A stretch of DNA of 64,000 nt from Pedobacter sp. Leaf41 (GTDB lineage: Bacteria; Bacteroidota; Bacteroidia; Sphingobacteriales; Sphingobacteriaceae): assembly GCF_001422545.1 (NCBI RefSeq), contig NZ_LMLE01000001.1, positions 1,176,127 through 1,240,126 of the forward strand. The letters run 5' to 3'. Shown here one piece after another: positions 52,337 through 61,769 of the stretch (positions are counted from its first letter, which is position 1; each line of letters begins with the position of its first letter). A program made the position numbers and the translations under genes. Below the pieces are notes generated by a model. The model was given only the letters and a program-made list of their open reading frames with translations. It was not told where the DNA came from and made no database searches.

Positions 52337-53482
52337 ATGCAAAGCGGTTCAAAGTTATTATTAGTATTCTTATTTTTCACTTCACTTAATGCTTTAGCTC
52401 AGAAAAGTCAAATATTAATCGCCAGGAATTCTGTTGGAAAATTGCAAGCTTCAATTGCAAATAAAGAAGACGAAAAAAAACAACTGGCCATAATTACAGA
52501 GGGATTAAAATCAATAGAATCTGCAGAAAAAGACAATAAAACAAAAAACTGGGCAGAAACCTGGGCGATAAAATCTTACCTTACATCTTACGCATCGTTA
52601 ATCGACTTAGATAAAGCAAATGCTGATAAATTTTACGATGCTGCCAACAGTGCAATCAAGCAGGCGAGGGGCTTGGATAAGTACGAAGACAATTCAGGCT
52701 TAATAAAGGCATCACATCATAATATTTTAATTAAAAAACAAGAGAAAGCTAATGCATCTTTTTTTAACAACGATTTTACCGAAGCCTATACGGATTTGAA
52801 GGAAGTAAGCAATGCTTTTCCCGCTGACACCACCTTAGCGTTAAACACCGGGATTTGTGCTTTGAATATCCAGAATTATGACGAAGCTATCAACTACTTC
52901 AAAAGAGCTAAAGAGAACGGAATTCAAAATGCGGCCATGTTTCAGAAACTTGCACAACTTTATGTAGGCAAATATGATAATGAAACTGCTATTAAAACTT
53001 TAGAAGATGGTTTAGTAAAAAATCCTTATCAAAGAAATTTAACCAACGATTACATCAATCTTTTACTAGATACCGAAAATTACACCAGAGCTGCAGCGCT
53101 TATTGAAGGTAATTTGAAAGTTGAAAAAGGAAATAAACTTTTATACTTTCTTTACGGTTATTTGCAACAAATAGGCGGCAACAACTCTACGGCAATTCTA
53201 GCCTACGACAAAGCGCTTGATACAGATCAAAACTATTTTGATGCACTTTATCAAATGAGTTTGGCTTACATAAATAGCGCAAATGAAACATTGAGTAAGA
53301 ATGAGGCAGATAAAGATTCGAAATATAATAATCTAATTAACCGAGCACAGTTTGCTTTGCAACGTGCTAATGAAATAAATCCTAACGATAAAAAGACAGT
53401 TCAGCTTTTGGTTAATATCTATACCAAAAAGAATGCAATTGATAAGGTGCAGGAATTGAATCGTAAACTCCAAGAGCTTTAG
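52337..53482 (+). CDS. Secreted TPR-repeat protein (paralogue 2)
   Basis: 381 aa with a signal peptide (KLLLVFLFFTSLNALAQ). TPR units lie at about 130-380 (FFNNDFTEAYTDLKEVSNAFPADTT, ALNTGICALNIQNYDEAINYFKRA, FDALYQMSLAYINSA). The N-terminal block (NSVGKLQASIANKEDEKKQL, KTKNWAETWAIKSYLTSYASLID) is like that of paralogue 1. It is separated from paralogue 1 by a terminator, so it is probably transcribed independently. Confidence 0.85.
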   Translation: MQSGSKLLLVFLFFTSLNALAQKSQILIARNSVGKLQASIANKEDEKKQLAIITEGLKSIESAEKDNKTKNWAETWAIKSYLTSYASLIDLDKANADKFYDAANSAIKQARGLDKYEDNSGLIKASHHNILIKKQEKANASFFNNDFTEAYTDLKEVSNAFPADTTLALNTGICALNIQNYDEAINYFKRAKENGIQNAAMFQKLAQLYVGKYDNETAIKTLEDGLVKNPYQRNLTNDYINLLLDTENYTRAAALIEGNLKVEKGNKLLYFLYGYLQQIGGNNSTAILAYDKALDTDQNYFDALYQMSLAYINSANETLSKNEADKDSKYNNLINRAQFALQRANEINPNDKKTVQLLVNIYTKKNAIDKVQELNRKLQEL

Positions 53483-53775
53483 TTTTCCTAATTAATTGCT
53501 CTAAGAGTAGGATGGTTATAAGTATCAACTTAACATAATATTAATTATAGGACAAATTGTATTTTAAAAATTAAGGCGCAGCTATTTTGTTCTTGATAGC
53601 ATTATTGACTCTGGAAATCTATCAAATAACAAATAAATACTGGAAACATATTTTAGAGCATTTGCATTAATACTGTAGTGAGCTAGAATTAATTGCTGAA
53701 AGATCCGGCACCATTTATTTAAATACAAATTTCCATTGGAGGATTCTCTAAATGCTTAATAAATTATCCTCAATT

Positions 53776-54669
53776 TTAAACCCAGTGAATGCCTTTTTTC
53801 AGAAATTGCTGTGTTTTATATTCATCAGAATCTACATCAGGTTGAACATTATAGCCCCAGTTAGCCTGTGGTGGCAAACTCATCAGTATCGATTCTATTC
53901 TACCATTAGTCTCTAAACCGAATTTCGTTCCTGAATCGTAAACCAGGTTAAATTCAACATAACGGCTTCGACGCTGATATTGCCAGTTTTTCTGTGCTTC
54001 TGTAAAATCCTTGTCCCGATTTCTGTCAATCAATTCTGTGTAGATCGGCAAAAAAGTTTCACCCACATTAGCCGAAAAATCCAAAATTTCCTCCCAAGAT
54101 AAATTGGTGTTTTCTGGCTTTAACCGATCGTAAAAAATACCACCTATACCGCGTGTTTCTTCTCGATGTTTGATAAAGAAGTAATCATCAGCATGATTTT
54201 TAAATTTTGGATAAAAATCTGTGCTAAACTCGTCACAGGCCTGTTTTAGTTTATGGTGAAAAAAGCGGGCGTCATTTTCGAAAACATAATGTGGGGTTAA
54301 ATCTATTCCTCCACCAAACCAACGTGTTTCTTCATTAAGCTCAAAATAGCGAATATTCATGTGAATAATCGGCACTAAAGGATGATTCGGGTGGATTACG
54401 ATTGAAACACCGGTAGCAAAAAAATCATCTTCTGTAACTTGGAAGGCTTTTTTAACTGCTTCAGGAAGTTTTCCGTAAACTGCAGAAAAATTAACACCAC
54501 CTTTTTCGATAATAGCGCCATTTTGCATAATTCGGGTGCGGCCACCTCCCCCACCATTTCTTTCCCAAAGCTCTTCTGCAAATTTCCCTTTGCCATCGGC
54601 AATCTCCAAACCTCTACAAATCTCATCCTGTATTTGCTTATAACGTTCTGCTACTTCTTCTTTAAACAT
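53776..54669 (-). CDS. hemF: Oxygen-dependent coproporphyrinogen III oxidase
   Basis: Decarboxylates coproporphyrinogen III to protoporphyrinogen IX in aerobic heme synthesis. 297 aa from ATG 54669. GGGGGRTRIMQNGAIIEKGGVNFS, HPNHPLVPIIHMNIRYFEL, WFGGGIDLTPHYVF, RRSRYVEFNLVYDSGTKFGL and LPPQANWGYN are all conserved. The frame extends to 54693 but MFKEEVAERYK is the better start. Monocistronic on the minus strand; heme use fits the cytochromes elsewhere in the window. Confidence 0.95.
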   Translation of the reverse strand: MFKEEVAERYKQIQDEICRGLEIADGKGKFAEELWERNGGGGGRTRIMQNGAIIEKGGVNFSAVYGKLPEAVKKAFQVTEDDFFATGVSIVIHPNHPLVPIIHMNIRYFELNEETRWFGGGIDLTPHYVFENDARFFHHKLKQACDEFSTDFYPKFKNHADDYFFIKHREETRGIGGIFYDRLKPENTNLSWEEILDFSANVGETFLPIYTELIDRNRDKDFTEAQKNWQYQRRSRYVEFNLVYDSGTKFGLETNGRIESILMSLPPQANWGYNVQPDVDSDEYKTQQFLKKGIHWV

Positions 54670-54791
54670 GGTGGAATTATTAAATACACACAAATTTAAC
54701 CCTATTGAAATAGCTAAAGGGATTTATGTTTAGATAGTACATTTTGTTGACATTAACTATTAGCAGCTCTCCGATTTGCTCCTTTAAAGAT

Positions 54792-56021
54792 TTATTCTTC
54801 CAGGTAATCCAAATCTTTGCTAAAACTCTCTTTTAACTGACTTAATCCAAAAACTGCTATAATGGTTAAGATAGCCATCACTAAATATCCAGCAGTGATT
54901 AAGCTGTATCTTTTCGCTAAAAATTCAAACAGAAAAGTGATTGGAATAAGTGCGCCACGCACGAAATTAGGTGCGGTAGTGGTTACTGTTGCTCTGATAT
55001 TTGTTCCGAATTGTTCTGAAGCTATAGTTACAAAAGTAGCCCAGTATCCAACTGAAAAACCCAAAAATAAACAGATCCAAATAAATGCGCTACTGGTTAA
55101 ACCAAAACTAGTTAAATATACCACCACGCTTATAACTGATAATAAATGAAAAATGAACACGGTCTTTTTTCGCGACTTAAGTGCCTGCGAGAGTAATCCG
55201 GTAACTACATCTCCGATGGCGATGCCGAAATAAGTAAACATAATCCCGGTCCCAGCTTTTAATGGTTCTGTTGCGCCTAGAGCTTTGCCAAATTCTGGAG
55301 CCAGCGTAACCAATATGCCTACAACAAACCACAATGGAATACCGATTAATATACAGTATAAATACTTTAAGAACCGCTTTTTGTTATTAAAGAGCATGAA
55401 GATGTTTCCTTTAGATACATCTGTATTGGTTGCATGTTTAAACATTCCAGATTCAAAAGTGCCAACACGTAGTAGAAGAAGAATTAAACCCATTCCCCCA
55501 CCAACAAAATAAGAAGTTTGCCAGGTATATTTTGAAGCTACTGTTGCTGCTACCGCTGCTCCAAGTAAACCAATCGCACCAACAATCATCGTTCCATATC
55601 CACGTTTCTCCTTATCCATCGTCTCGGCTACAAGGGTAATGCCAGCGCCAAGTTCTCCAGCCAAACCTATACCTGCAATAAACCTAATGATTGCATAACT
55701 ATTAACTGTGGTAACAAAGCCATTGGCGATGTTCGCCAAAGAATATAAAAGTATTGAGCCAAAAAGAACTTTGATTCTGCCCAATTTATCTCCCAGAACC
55801 CCCCATAGTATTCCGCCAAGCAATAGCCCGAACATTTGTGAGTTAATAATCAAAAAACCGTCAGACTGCATATTTTCTGCAGAAACACCAATTTCAGTTA
55901 AACTTTGAACGCGTACAACGGAAAATAAAACAAGATCGTAGATATCTACAAAATAGCCAAGAGCAGCTACAATAACTAAAAAAACTACATTTCGATTGTT
56001 CGCTTTTAATTCAGGTTTCAT
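54792..56021 (-). CDS. MFS transporter (sugar/metabolite porter-like)
   Basis: 409 aa with 12 helices. Motif A LWGVLGDKLGRIKVLFGS, and RFIAGIGLAGELGAGITLVAETMDKEKRGYG after helix 4, which is typical of the sugar-porter and MHS branches. The family signature in helix 4-5 is clear; the substrate is unknown. It starts 104 bp from hemF on the same strand but probably has its own promoter. Confidence 0.85.
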   Translation of the reverse strand: MKPELKANNRNVVFLVIVAALGYFVDIYDLVLFSVVRVQSLTEIGVSAENMQSDGFLIINSQMFGLLLGGILWGVLGDKLGRIKVLFGSILLYSLANIANGFVTTVNSYAIIRFIAGIGLAGELGAGITLVAETMDKEKRGYGTMIVGAIGLLGAAVAATVASKYTWQTSYFVGGGMGLILLLLRVGTFESGMFKHATNTDVSKGNIFMLFNNKKRFLKYLYCILIGIPLWFVVGILVTLAPEFGKALGATEPLKAGTGIMFTYFGIAIGDVVTGLLSQALKSRKKTVFIFHLLSVISVVVYLTSFGLTSSAFIWICLFLGFSVGYWATFVTIASEQFGTNIRATVTTTAPNFVRGALIPITFLFEFLAKRYSLITAGYLVMAILTIIAVFGLSQLKESFSKDLDYLEE

Positions 56022-56081
56022 TTAATATTTGGTTTATCTGCTGAAAGTACAAATAAGCTCAAATAAATAAAATAGTTTATA

Positions 56082-56118
56082 AAAATAAAAGCCGCTTTAC
56101 TGGAGCGGCTTTTATTTT
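56082..56118. terminator. Bidirectional terminator
   Basis: AAAATAAAAGCCGCT (56082-56096) with AGCGGCTTTTATTTT (56104-56118), a 15-bp perfect stem. It ends the small lipoprotein gene on the minus strand and insulates the MFS promoter region. Confidence 0.85.
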
Positions 56119-56119
56119 C

Positions 56120-56332
56120 CTACATAGGAGGCATTTTTTTTGTCGTATCTGGCGGCATCGTTTTGGATGTATCTGTCGGCGTGGTTGTCGAGGTTGTATC
56201 CATTGGAGCTGTTGTTGTAGAATCCATCGTAGTACTGTCTGATGATCCAGCCATGTTTTTAGATGAATTGCATGCTGATGTGGCAATCATTATCGTACCA
56301 GCAAAAGCAAGACTTAAAATTATTTTTTTCAT
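56120..56332 (-). CDS. Small Thr/Pro/Met-rich lipoprotein
   Basis: 70 aa with a signal peptide (KKIILSLAFAGTIMIATSAC, lipobox Cys21). The mature part is low-complexity, dominated by Thr, Ser, Asp, Pro and Met (TTMDSTTTAPMDTTSTTTPT). It probably forms an extended, unstructured surface peptide; the function is unknown. The frame is preferred over the overlapping frame at 56077-56286 because of the clean signal peptide and lipobox. Directly followed by a strong terminator. Confidence 0.75.
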   Translation of the reverse strand: MKKIILSLAFAGTIMIATSACNSSKNMAGSSDSTTMDSTTTAPMDTTSTTTPTDTSKTMPPDTTKKMPPM

Positions 56333-56706
56333 AGTTTTTTAATGTTATCTGTAATCTTAACAACCTTGAAATCATTTGGTTTTATTTTTTTTCTTCAGAA
56401 ACATTAAGATGCGATTTTATGTTGCTGATTACAAGCTATTTGGTCGAAAAAGTAGATGACTAGTAGCATAAATCTCGTACCAGATAGCAGTGATATCTAG
56501 CTAAAACGTTGCGATATCGTGAGATAGCCTCTTTTTTTTAAGCGTAAGAACTTCGTTGTTTTGCAAAATTAAAGTAAGCGACGCTATCAAACTGTATCAC
56601 ATCCAACCTATCGAACTAAACTTGTGCTGCCTTTATTTACCTAATAATTATCAAAACATGCACAGTAAACTTTAAAAGCTGCCAAATCTTTCTGATATTA
56701 GGAAGT
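56333..56706. other. Intergenic region between small lipoprotein and DUF4442 genes
   Basis: 374 bp of AT-rich sequence with divergent promoters expected. Two GATATC palindromes, about 30 bp apart near 56490-56520, were noted without a pattern. No gene or structured RNA is supported. Confidence 0.4.
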
Positions 56707-57192
56707 ATGATTATTTCTCAAAATACCTTGAAATGGGTAATGCGCTTTTATCCCCCTTTATTTTTTCAGCGCATTTGGGTTCAAAAATTTGAAAATGATT
56801 TTAGAAGCTGTACCGTTAAGTTAAGTAAAAGCTTTTTAAATAAAAACTATAATGGTTCCATCTTTGGGGGAACAATATATGCCGCAACCGATCCATTTTA
56901 TGCACTTTTATTTGATCAATTAATGCAGCGTAGGGGCTTCAAAGTTAGAGTTTGGTTAAAAAGTGCGTCCATTCAATATTTAAAACCTGGGCGTAGCAAT
57001 CTGTATTTTACAATCCGTGTTAACGACGAAATGATTGCCGAGGCTGAACACGCTTTAAAAACCATAGGGAAGTTTGTAAAAGCATATCCTATGGAAATTA
57101 CAAACAAAAACGGAGAGCTTTGTGCTACCGTGATGAATGAAGTTTATATCAGAAACCTGCACCAAGGCGAAACGCCAAGAGTTGCTTACTAA
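56707..57192 (+). CDS. DUF4442 (hotdog-fold thioesterase-like) protein
   Basis: 161 aa resembling the PaaI/DUF4442 hotdog family: SLNKNYNGSIFGGTIYAATDPFYALLF (the core helix with conserved Gly-Gly and Asp), RGFKVRVWLKSASIQYLKPG strand, and LYFTIRVNDEMIAEAEHALK. Likely acts on acyl-CoA or fatty-acyl intermediates, but the substrate is unknown. The AlbA_2 gene starts 8 bp later. Confidence 0.8.
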   Translation: MIISQNTLKWVMRFYPPLFFQRIWVQKFENDFRSCTVKLSKSFLNKNYNGSIFGGTIYAATDPFYALLFDQLMQRRGFKVRVWLKSASIQYLKPGRSNLYFTIRVNDEMIAEAEHALKTIGKFVKAYPMEITNKNGELCATVMNEVYIRNLHQGETPRVAY

Positions 57193-57200
57193 TTGTTGAC

Positions 57201-57827
57201 ATGCCGAGTATTAAAAGTTTGATTCTACAGGGTGAGGGCGTTATGCTCGATTTTAAAAAAACAATTACCAACACCGAAAAAATCGCTAAAAGCTTAGTTG
57301 CTTTTGCTAATAATAAGGGTGGAAAATTATTGATTGGTGTGGCTGATGATGGCACCATCAAGGGTGTAAAATCAGAAGAAGAAGAGAAATATATGATTTT
57401 AACCGCTGCTCATCAGTTTTGCAAACCAGCAATAGAACCTTTCTTTGAGGAGATCTACATTGATGATAAATTAGTTTTGATTGTCAATATTCCAGAGAGT
57501 GATCTCAAACCACATTACGCCCTAGATGATCAGAACAAATGGTGGGCTTATATTCGCATAGATGATAAAACTGTTTTGGCAAGTAAAATAATTGTCGAAG
57601 TATTAAAAAATGACCATAAAGATCAGGGCGTTCTCATTTCTTATTCTGATAACGAAAAAGTCCTGTTACAATATTTAGCCGATCATGACAGGATTACATT
57701 AAAAGAATTTAGCAAACTTTTGAGGTGCTCCTATCGGAAGGCACAGAAAATTCTAGTAAACTTGATACTTACGAATGTGATAAAAGCTTACACATCAGAA
57801 AAAGAAGAATATTTTGTAGCGGTATAA
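57201..57827 (+). CDS. AlbA_2 (Schlafen-type) domain protein with C-terminal HTH
   Basis: 208 aa. The AlbA_2 domain covers residues 1-130 with LEFKKTI-like MLDFKKTI, SLVAFANNKGGKLLIGVADDG and IYIDDKLVLIVNIPESDLKPHY. The C-terminal 60 residues contain a winged or helix-turn-helix type DNA-binding region (EFSKLLRCSYRKAQKILVNLI). Members may be transcriptional regulators or RNA-interacting proteins. It is 8 bp after the DUF4442 gene. Confidence 0.8.
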   Translation: MPSIKSLILQGEGVMLDFKKTITNTEKIAKSLVAFANNKGGKLLIGVADDGTIKGVKSEEEEKYMILTAAHQFCKPAIEPFFEEIYIDDKLVLIVNIPESDLKPHYALDDQNKWWAYIRIDDKTVLASKIIVEVLKNDHKDQGVLISYSDNEKVLLQYLADHDRITLKEFSKLLRCSYRKAQKILVNLILTNVIKAYTSEKEEYFVAV

Positions 57828-57963
57828 AGCTATCCGGAAACTTTCAATTTGTCCCTTCAACCTTATCTCTGATTAAATTTCTCTGTTACCGCAGAGCAAA
57901 TCATATAAATTAACGTCTTACAGATCTCTTTTTGAAGTTTAAAAAGACGAACTTTGCAAACTT

Positions 57964-59319
57964 ATGTTTTCTAAAATTTACGCCAAATACAAACCTTACT
58001 ATAAAGAAAATCTCCATTTGGCCCTCCCAATTGTGGGTTCACAAGTTGGCCATACGTTGGTACACATGGCCGATAGTGTTATTGTTGGGCACTTTACCGA
58101 TACTACCCAGCTTGCTGCTGTATCATTGGTGAACAGCATTTTCATTTTGATTATGGTAATTGGCCTAGGAATATCTTATGGCCTAACGCCCTTAATTGCC
58201 CAGGAAAATGGTCGCAAAAATGATGAAGAGTGTGGTAAATTATTGTCCAATAGCTTAATCATCAATATAATTGTCGGTATAGTACTTTATATATTGGTGC
58301 ATTTTGGTGTTTTGCTTGTCATCGATCATTTGAAACAAACCCCGGAAGTTGTTTATTATGCCAAGCCTTACTTAGGCTGGCTCTCTATATCTATTATTCC
58401 ATTACTTATTTTCCAAACGTTTAAACAGTTTGCAGAGGGTTTAGGCTTTACCAAACAAGCCATGTTCGTCTCTATCTGGGGTAATGCGCTCAACATTGCC
58501 TTGGGTATCATTTTCGTAAAGGGAATGTTTGGCTTAAAGCCAATGGGTGTTAGCGGTGTAGGTTTAAGTACCTTTATCGATCGTTTTTTAATGGCAATAG
58601 TGATGGGTATTTACGTTTTGAGATCTCCTCATTTCAAAAAGTATCTGGTCAATTTCAAAATTACTTTTATTAATAAAGTTACCGCTATTAAAATCATAAA
58701 AATTGGTGCACCCGTGGCCATGCAATATTCGTTCGAAATTAGCGCATTTAGTGGTGCGGCAATATTAATTGGCACAATCGGCGCAACTGAACAGGCCGCT
58801 CATCAGATTGCCATTAGCCTGGCTGCAATGACTTATATGATTGCGAGTGGAATCGCATCGGCGGCGACAATTAAAACGGGAAATAATTTTGGAAAAAAGA
58901 ATTTCAACGACCTCCGTAAATCTGCAATAGCCAGTTATCACGTTATTCTGTTGTTTATGAGCTTGACAGCAATAATTTTTGTGGCTGCACACCAGGTGAT
59001 GCCTTTTATTTATACCAACGATTTAAAAGTTGTGGCGATAGCTGGTCAACTGCTTATTATTGCTGGCTTTTTTCAGCTTTTTGATGGAACTCAGGTTGTA
59101 GGTTTGGGTATACTTCGAGGCATTGGCGATGTTAATATGCCAACACTCATCACATTTTTAGCCTATTGGGTTGTCGGGATACCTATTGGTTATTTGCTTG
59201 GTTTTACTTTTGGCCTGGGCGTAAATGGAATATGGTATGGATTAACCTTCGGATTGCTAACTGCATCTATCCTATTGTTTTGGAGATTTCAAAATAAAAC
59301 AAAGCAATTGGCTGGTTAA
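57964..59319 (+). CDS. MATE-family efflux transporter
   Basis: 451 aa, 12 helices in two MatE repeats. It contains ALPIVGSQVGHTLVHMADSVIVGHF, GLGISYGLTPLIAQENGRKND and HQIAISLAAMTYMIASGIASAATI, all typical of NorM/DinF-like drug or metabolite exporters driven by Na+ or H+. Substrate unknown. It starts 136 bp after the AlbA_2 gene and converges with the next lipoprotein gene. Confidence 0.9.
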   Translation: MFSKIYAKYKPYYKENLHLALPIVGSQVGHTLVHMADSVIVGHFTDTTQLAAVSLVNSIFILIMVIGLGISYGLTPLIAQENGRKNDEECGKLLSNSLIINIIVGIVLYILVHFGVLLVIDHLKQTPEVVYYAKPYLGWLSISIIPLLIFQTFKQFAEGLGFTKQAMFVSIWGNALNIALGIIFVKGMFGLKPMGVSGVGLSTFIDRFLMAIVMGIYVLRSPHFKKYLVNFKITFINKVTAIKIIKIGAPVAMQYSFEISAFSGAAILIGTIGATEQAAHQIAISLAAMTYMIASGIASAATIKTGNNFGKKNFNDLRKSAIASYHVILLFMSLTAIIFVAAHQVMPFIYTNDLKVVAIAGQLLIIAGFFQLFDGTQVVGLGILRGIGDVNMPTLITFLAYWVVGIPIGYLLGFTFGLGVNGIWYGLTFGLLTASILLFWRFQNKTKQLAG

Positions 59320-59386
59320 TATCCTGATGTTTGAGATCATAAGTTATTGATATAATAGCTTTATCACTTCTATCCTACTAAAACCA

Positions 59387-60121
59387 CTATTTACCCCCAA
59401 CATTTACCACTACACCGATGGTAAAAATCGAATTCCCGGCAGACATGTAATCTCTATTCTTTAAGCCAAAATTACTACTCGTGGTATATTGTAATTGAAT
59501 ATTTTTGTTCAAGCCCATTCTAGTGAAAAAGATAGGTTCGAAGAAAACATTATCTTCTTTAGGCTGTACTACCCCATTCAAGAAGAATCGGTCCATCTTA
59601 ACGTGACTTATTCGAAGGGCCGTTCCATAATTAATCGGAAATTCTTTCCCAAATAACCTTAAGTTATTTTTCTTTTTTGAACTATAATTAACCTGAAGAA
59701 ACGACTTCCTATAATCCACTTCCTGCAACTCACTGCTCACTAAAACATCATTCTTGTAATCCCTAAAGGTGATATCGCTCCAACCCTTGCCAACACCTGC
59801 ATAAATCTCGATAATTCGGTTATTATTTGGTCCGAAGGTATCGAAATAGCCACCACCTATTTCAATCAGCTTGTGCCCGAAATCTTTTGATTTTCGTTCA
59901 CTATTCATTCTTGAGCCGCTAAATAGCACTCCTATATGATTTGAAACTGCATAAGCGCCGTTAATACTAGCATTGCCCTTTAGGGAAATGTGCCCGCCAC
60001 CACTAAATTCACCTTGCTTGCTTAACATGGGTGTATTGGGTACATTGGGCATATAAACTGAAGAACAACTGCTGGCAAAAAGCGCTAAAATTGGGAAAGC
60101 TAAACGTAGGTATTGATTCAT
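59387..60121 (-). CDS. Lipoprotein of probable outer-membrane barrel type
   Basis: 244 aa with a signal peptide and lipobox (ASSC, Cys19). The rest has alternating strands and a C terminus SIFTIGVVVNVG. The N-terminal motif YMPNVPNTPMLSKQGEFSGGGHIS resembles a family of small Bacteroidota barrel lipoproteins; compare 16400-17203. It is 38 bp after the TruC-like gene, likely the last gene of the kynU-initiated operon. Confidence 0.7.
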   Translation of the reverse strand: MNQYLRLAFPILALFASSCSSVYMPNVPNTPMLSKQGEFSGGGHISLKGNASINGAYAVSNHIGVLFSGSRMNSERKSKDFGHKLIEIGGGYFDTFGPNNNRIIEIYAGVGKGWSDITFRDYKNDVLVSSELQEVDYRKSFLQVNYSSKKKNNLRLFGKEFPINYGTALRISHVKMDRFFLNGVVQPKEDNVFFEPIFFTRMGLNKNIQLQYTTSSNFGLKNRDYMSAGNSIFTIGVVVNVGGK

Positions 60122-60159
60122 AGATGATTTATAAACAGTTTTTCAGGATAAAAATTGTG

Positions 60160-60843
60160 TTAAAGTTCCATTTTCATAAAACTCATCACTCTTTTAAATT
60201 CATCATGTAGATTGGCCTTTAAATGGATTTTTGTTGAAGTTTTAGGATGGATGAAACTCAATTCTGATGCATGTAGCAGCATGGTTGTCATGTTCCAATG
60301 TTCTAAGAAAAGTTTATTTTGCTTGTTGCATCCGTGGGTTCTATCTCCTATTATTGGATGAAGGATGTGACTGAAATGTCTTCTCAATTGGTGCATTCGT
60401 CCTGTTTTCGGAGTCGCCTCTACCAGTGAATACCTGGAGGTTAAATGTTTTCCGAAAGGAACATTAATCTCGGAATGTGATAGGGTTCTAAATGCGGTAT
60501 AAGCATCTTGCATTGTTCCATTCTCCTTAGCCAAAGGATAATCAATATTCATCGCTTCTGGCGTGAAACCCCTAAGAATAGCTAGATATTTTTTTTCAGT
60601 TTCTGCATTCATAAATTGTTGATGCATAGCGATTTCGGATTCTTTATCAAACGCAAACAATAAGATACCGCCTGTTTTTCTATCTAACCTATGCACAGGA
60701 CTAACGTGCTTCCCAACCTGATCTCGCAGCATTTGCAGCGCAAATTCTGTTGCATCTCTGGCAATTGAAGATTGATGTACCAATAAACCATGAGGTTTAT
60801 TAATGGCAATCAAATGTTCATCCTGATAAATTATCTCCAACAT
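60160..60843 (-). CDS. TruC-like pseudouridine synthase
   Basis: 227 aa, RluA family without an S4 domain. The catalytic Asp54 is in PVHRLDRKTGGILLF, and the C-terminal part has PKTGRMHQLRRHFSHILHPIIGD and LLHASELSF. The N terminus (LEIIYQDEHLIAINKPHGLLVHQS) closely parallels E. coli TruC, which modifies U65 of tRNAs. This homology-based reading is good but site specificity is not proven. It begins 23 bp after the HDAC-like gene. Confidence 0.85.
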   Translation of the reverse strand: MLEIIYQDEHLIAINKPHGLLVHQSSIARDATEFALQMLRDQVGKHVSPVHRLDRKTGGILLFAFDKESEIAMHQQFMNAETEKKYLAILRGFTPEAMNIDYPLAKENGTMQDAYTAFRTLSHSEINVPFGKHLTSRYSLVEATPKTGRMHQLRRHFSHILHPIIGDRTHGCNKQNKLFLEHWNMTTMLLHASELSFIHPKTSTKIHLKANLHDEFKRVMSFMKMEL

Positions 60844-60866
60844 TCGGTGAAGATAAGGATATTGCT

Positions 60867-61769
60867 TTAACTAAATAAATCAAAAGCTAAACGATAAGTA
60901 TTGCAATGCGCATCTACAATATCTTTAATGTCGGCAGAATAACCGCCGCCCATACTGACCTGTAAGGGGAGGTTGTTATTTTTACAGGTCATGAGTACCA
61001 TTTTATCCCGTTCTTTACAAGCAGCTTTACTTAATGACAACTTTCCTAATTTATCTGTAGACAGTACATCAACTCCAGATAAATAAAAAACAAATTCCGG
61101 TTTTGAGCGCTCGAAAGCAGACTTTAAATTCGTTTCTAGTAAAGACAAATAGGCGTCGTCTTCAATATTATCATCAAGAGGTACATCTAAATCTGAAATT
61201 TCTTTGCGGAAGGGAAAATTTTTATCTCCATGCATAGAGAAAGTAAATACATTTGAGTTATTCTGAAAAATTTCAGCGGTGCCATTACCCTGATGAACAT
61301 CTAAATCAATAATTAATATACGGTTTGCTATCTCATTACATAACAGATAATTAGCAGCAATCGCTTGATCATTTAACAAGCAAAAACCTTCTCCCCAATT
61401 ACTACCTGCGTGATGCGTTCCGCCGGCTATGTTAAAGGCAATTCCGTTTTCCATTGCCAACCCGGTCCCATCAATTGTACCTTGTGTAATGCGCAATTCT
61501 CTCTCAACCAATTGAGCATTTAACGGAAAACCAACCCTTCTCTGGTCTTTCGCAGATAGCGTTAAATCTCGAATCTGTTCCCAATACGATTTTTCATGTG
61601 ATAGAAGAATGATGTCTTCTGCTACCTTCTCTGGATAAAATAAATTATCCTTTTCAATCGTCCCTTCATGTAACAGTTGCTCGGGGATCAATTCGTATTT
61701 AAGCATTGGAAACCGATGACCTTCTGGTAGCGGGTGAGCATATAGCGGGTGCCAGGCAATTTTAATCAT
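60867..61769 (-). CDS. Histone deacetylase-family amidohydrolase
   Basis: 300 aa. The tandem His119-His120 in GGTHHAGSNWGEGFCLLND, the zinc Asp157 and His159 in IIDLDVHQGNGTAE, the later LSGVDVLSTDKLG, and MGGGYSADI are conserved. Bacterial members deacetylate polyamines or small molecules, not histones. The target here is unknown. Start ATG overlaps the end of the bestrophin gene by 1 bp, indicating operon structure. Confidence 0.88.
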   Translation of the reverse strand: MIKIAWHPLYAHPLPEGHRFPMLKYELIPEQLLHEGTIEKDNLFYPEKVAEDIILLSHEKSYWEQIRDLTLSAKDQRRVGFPLNAQLVERELRITQGTIDGTGLAMENGIAFNIAGGTHHAGSNWGEGFCLLNDQAIAANYLLCNEIANRILIIDLDVHQGNGTAEIFQNNSNVFTFSMHGDKNFPFRKEISDLDVPLDDNIEDDAYLSLLETNLKSAFERSKPEFVFYLSGVDVLSTDKLGKLSLSKAACKERDKMVLMTCKNNNLPLQVSMGGGYSADIKDIVDAHCNTYRLAFDLFS

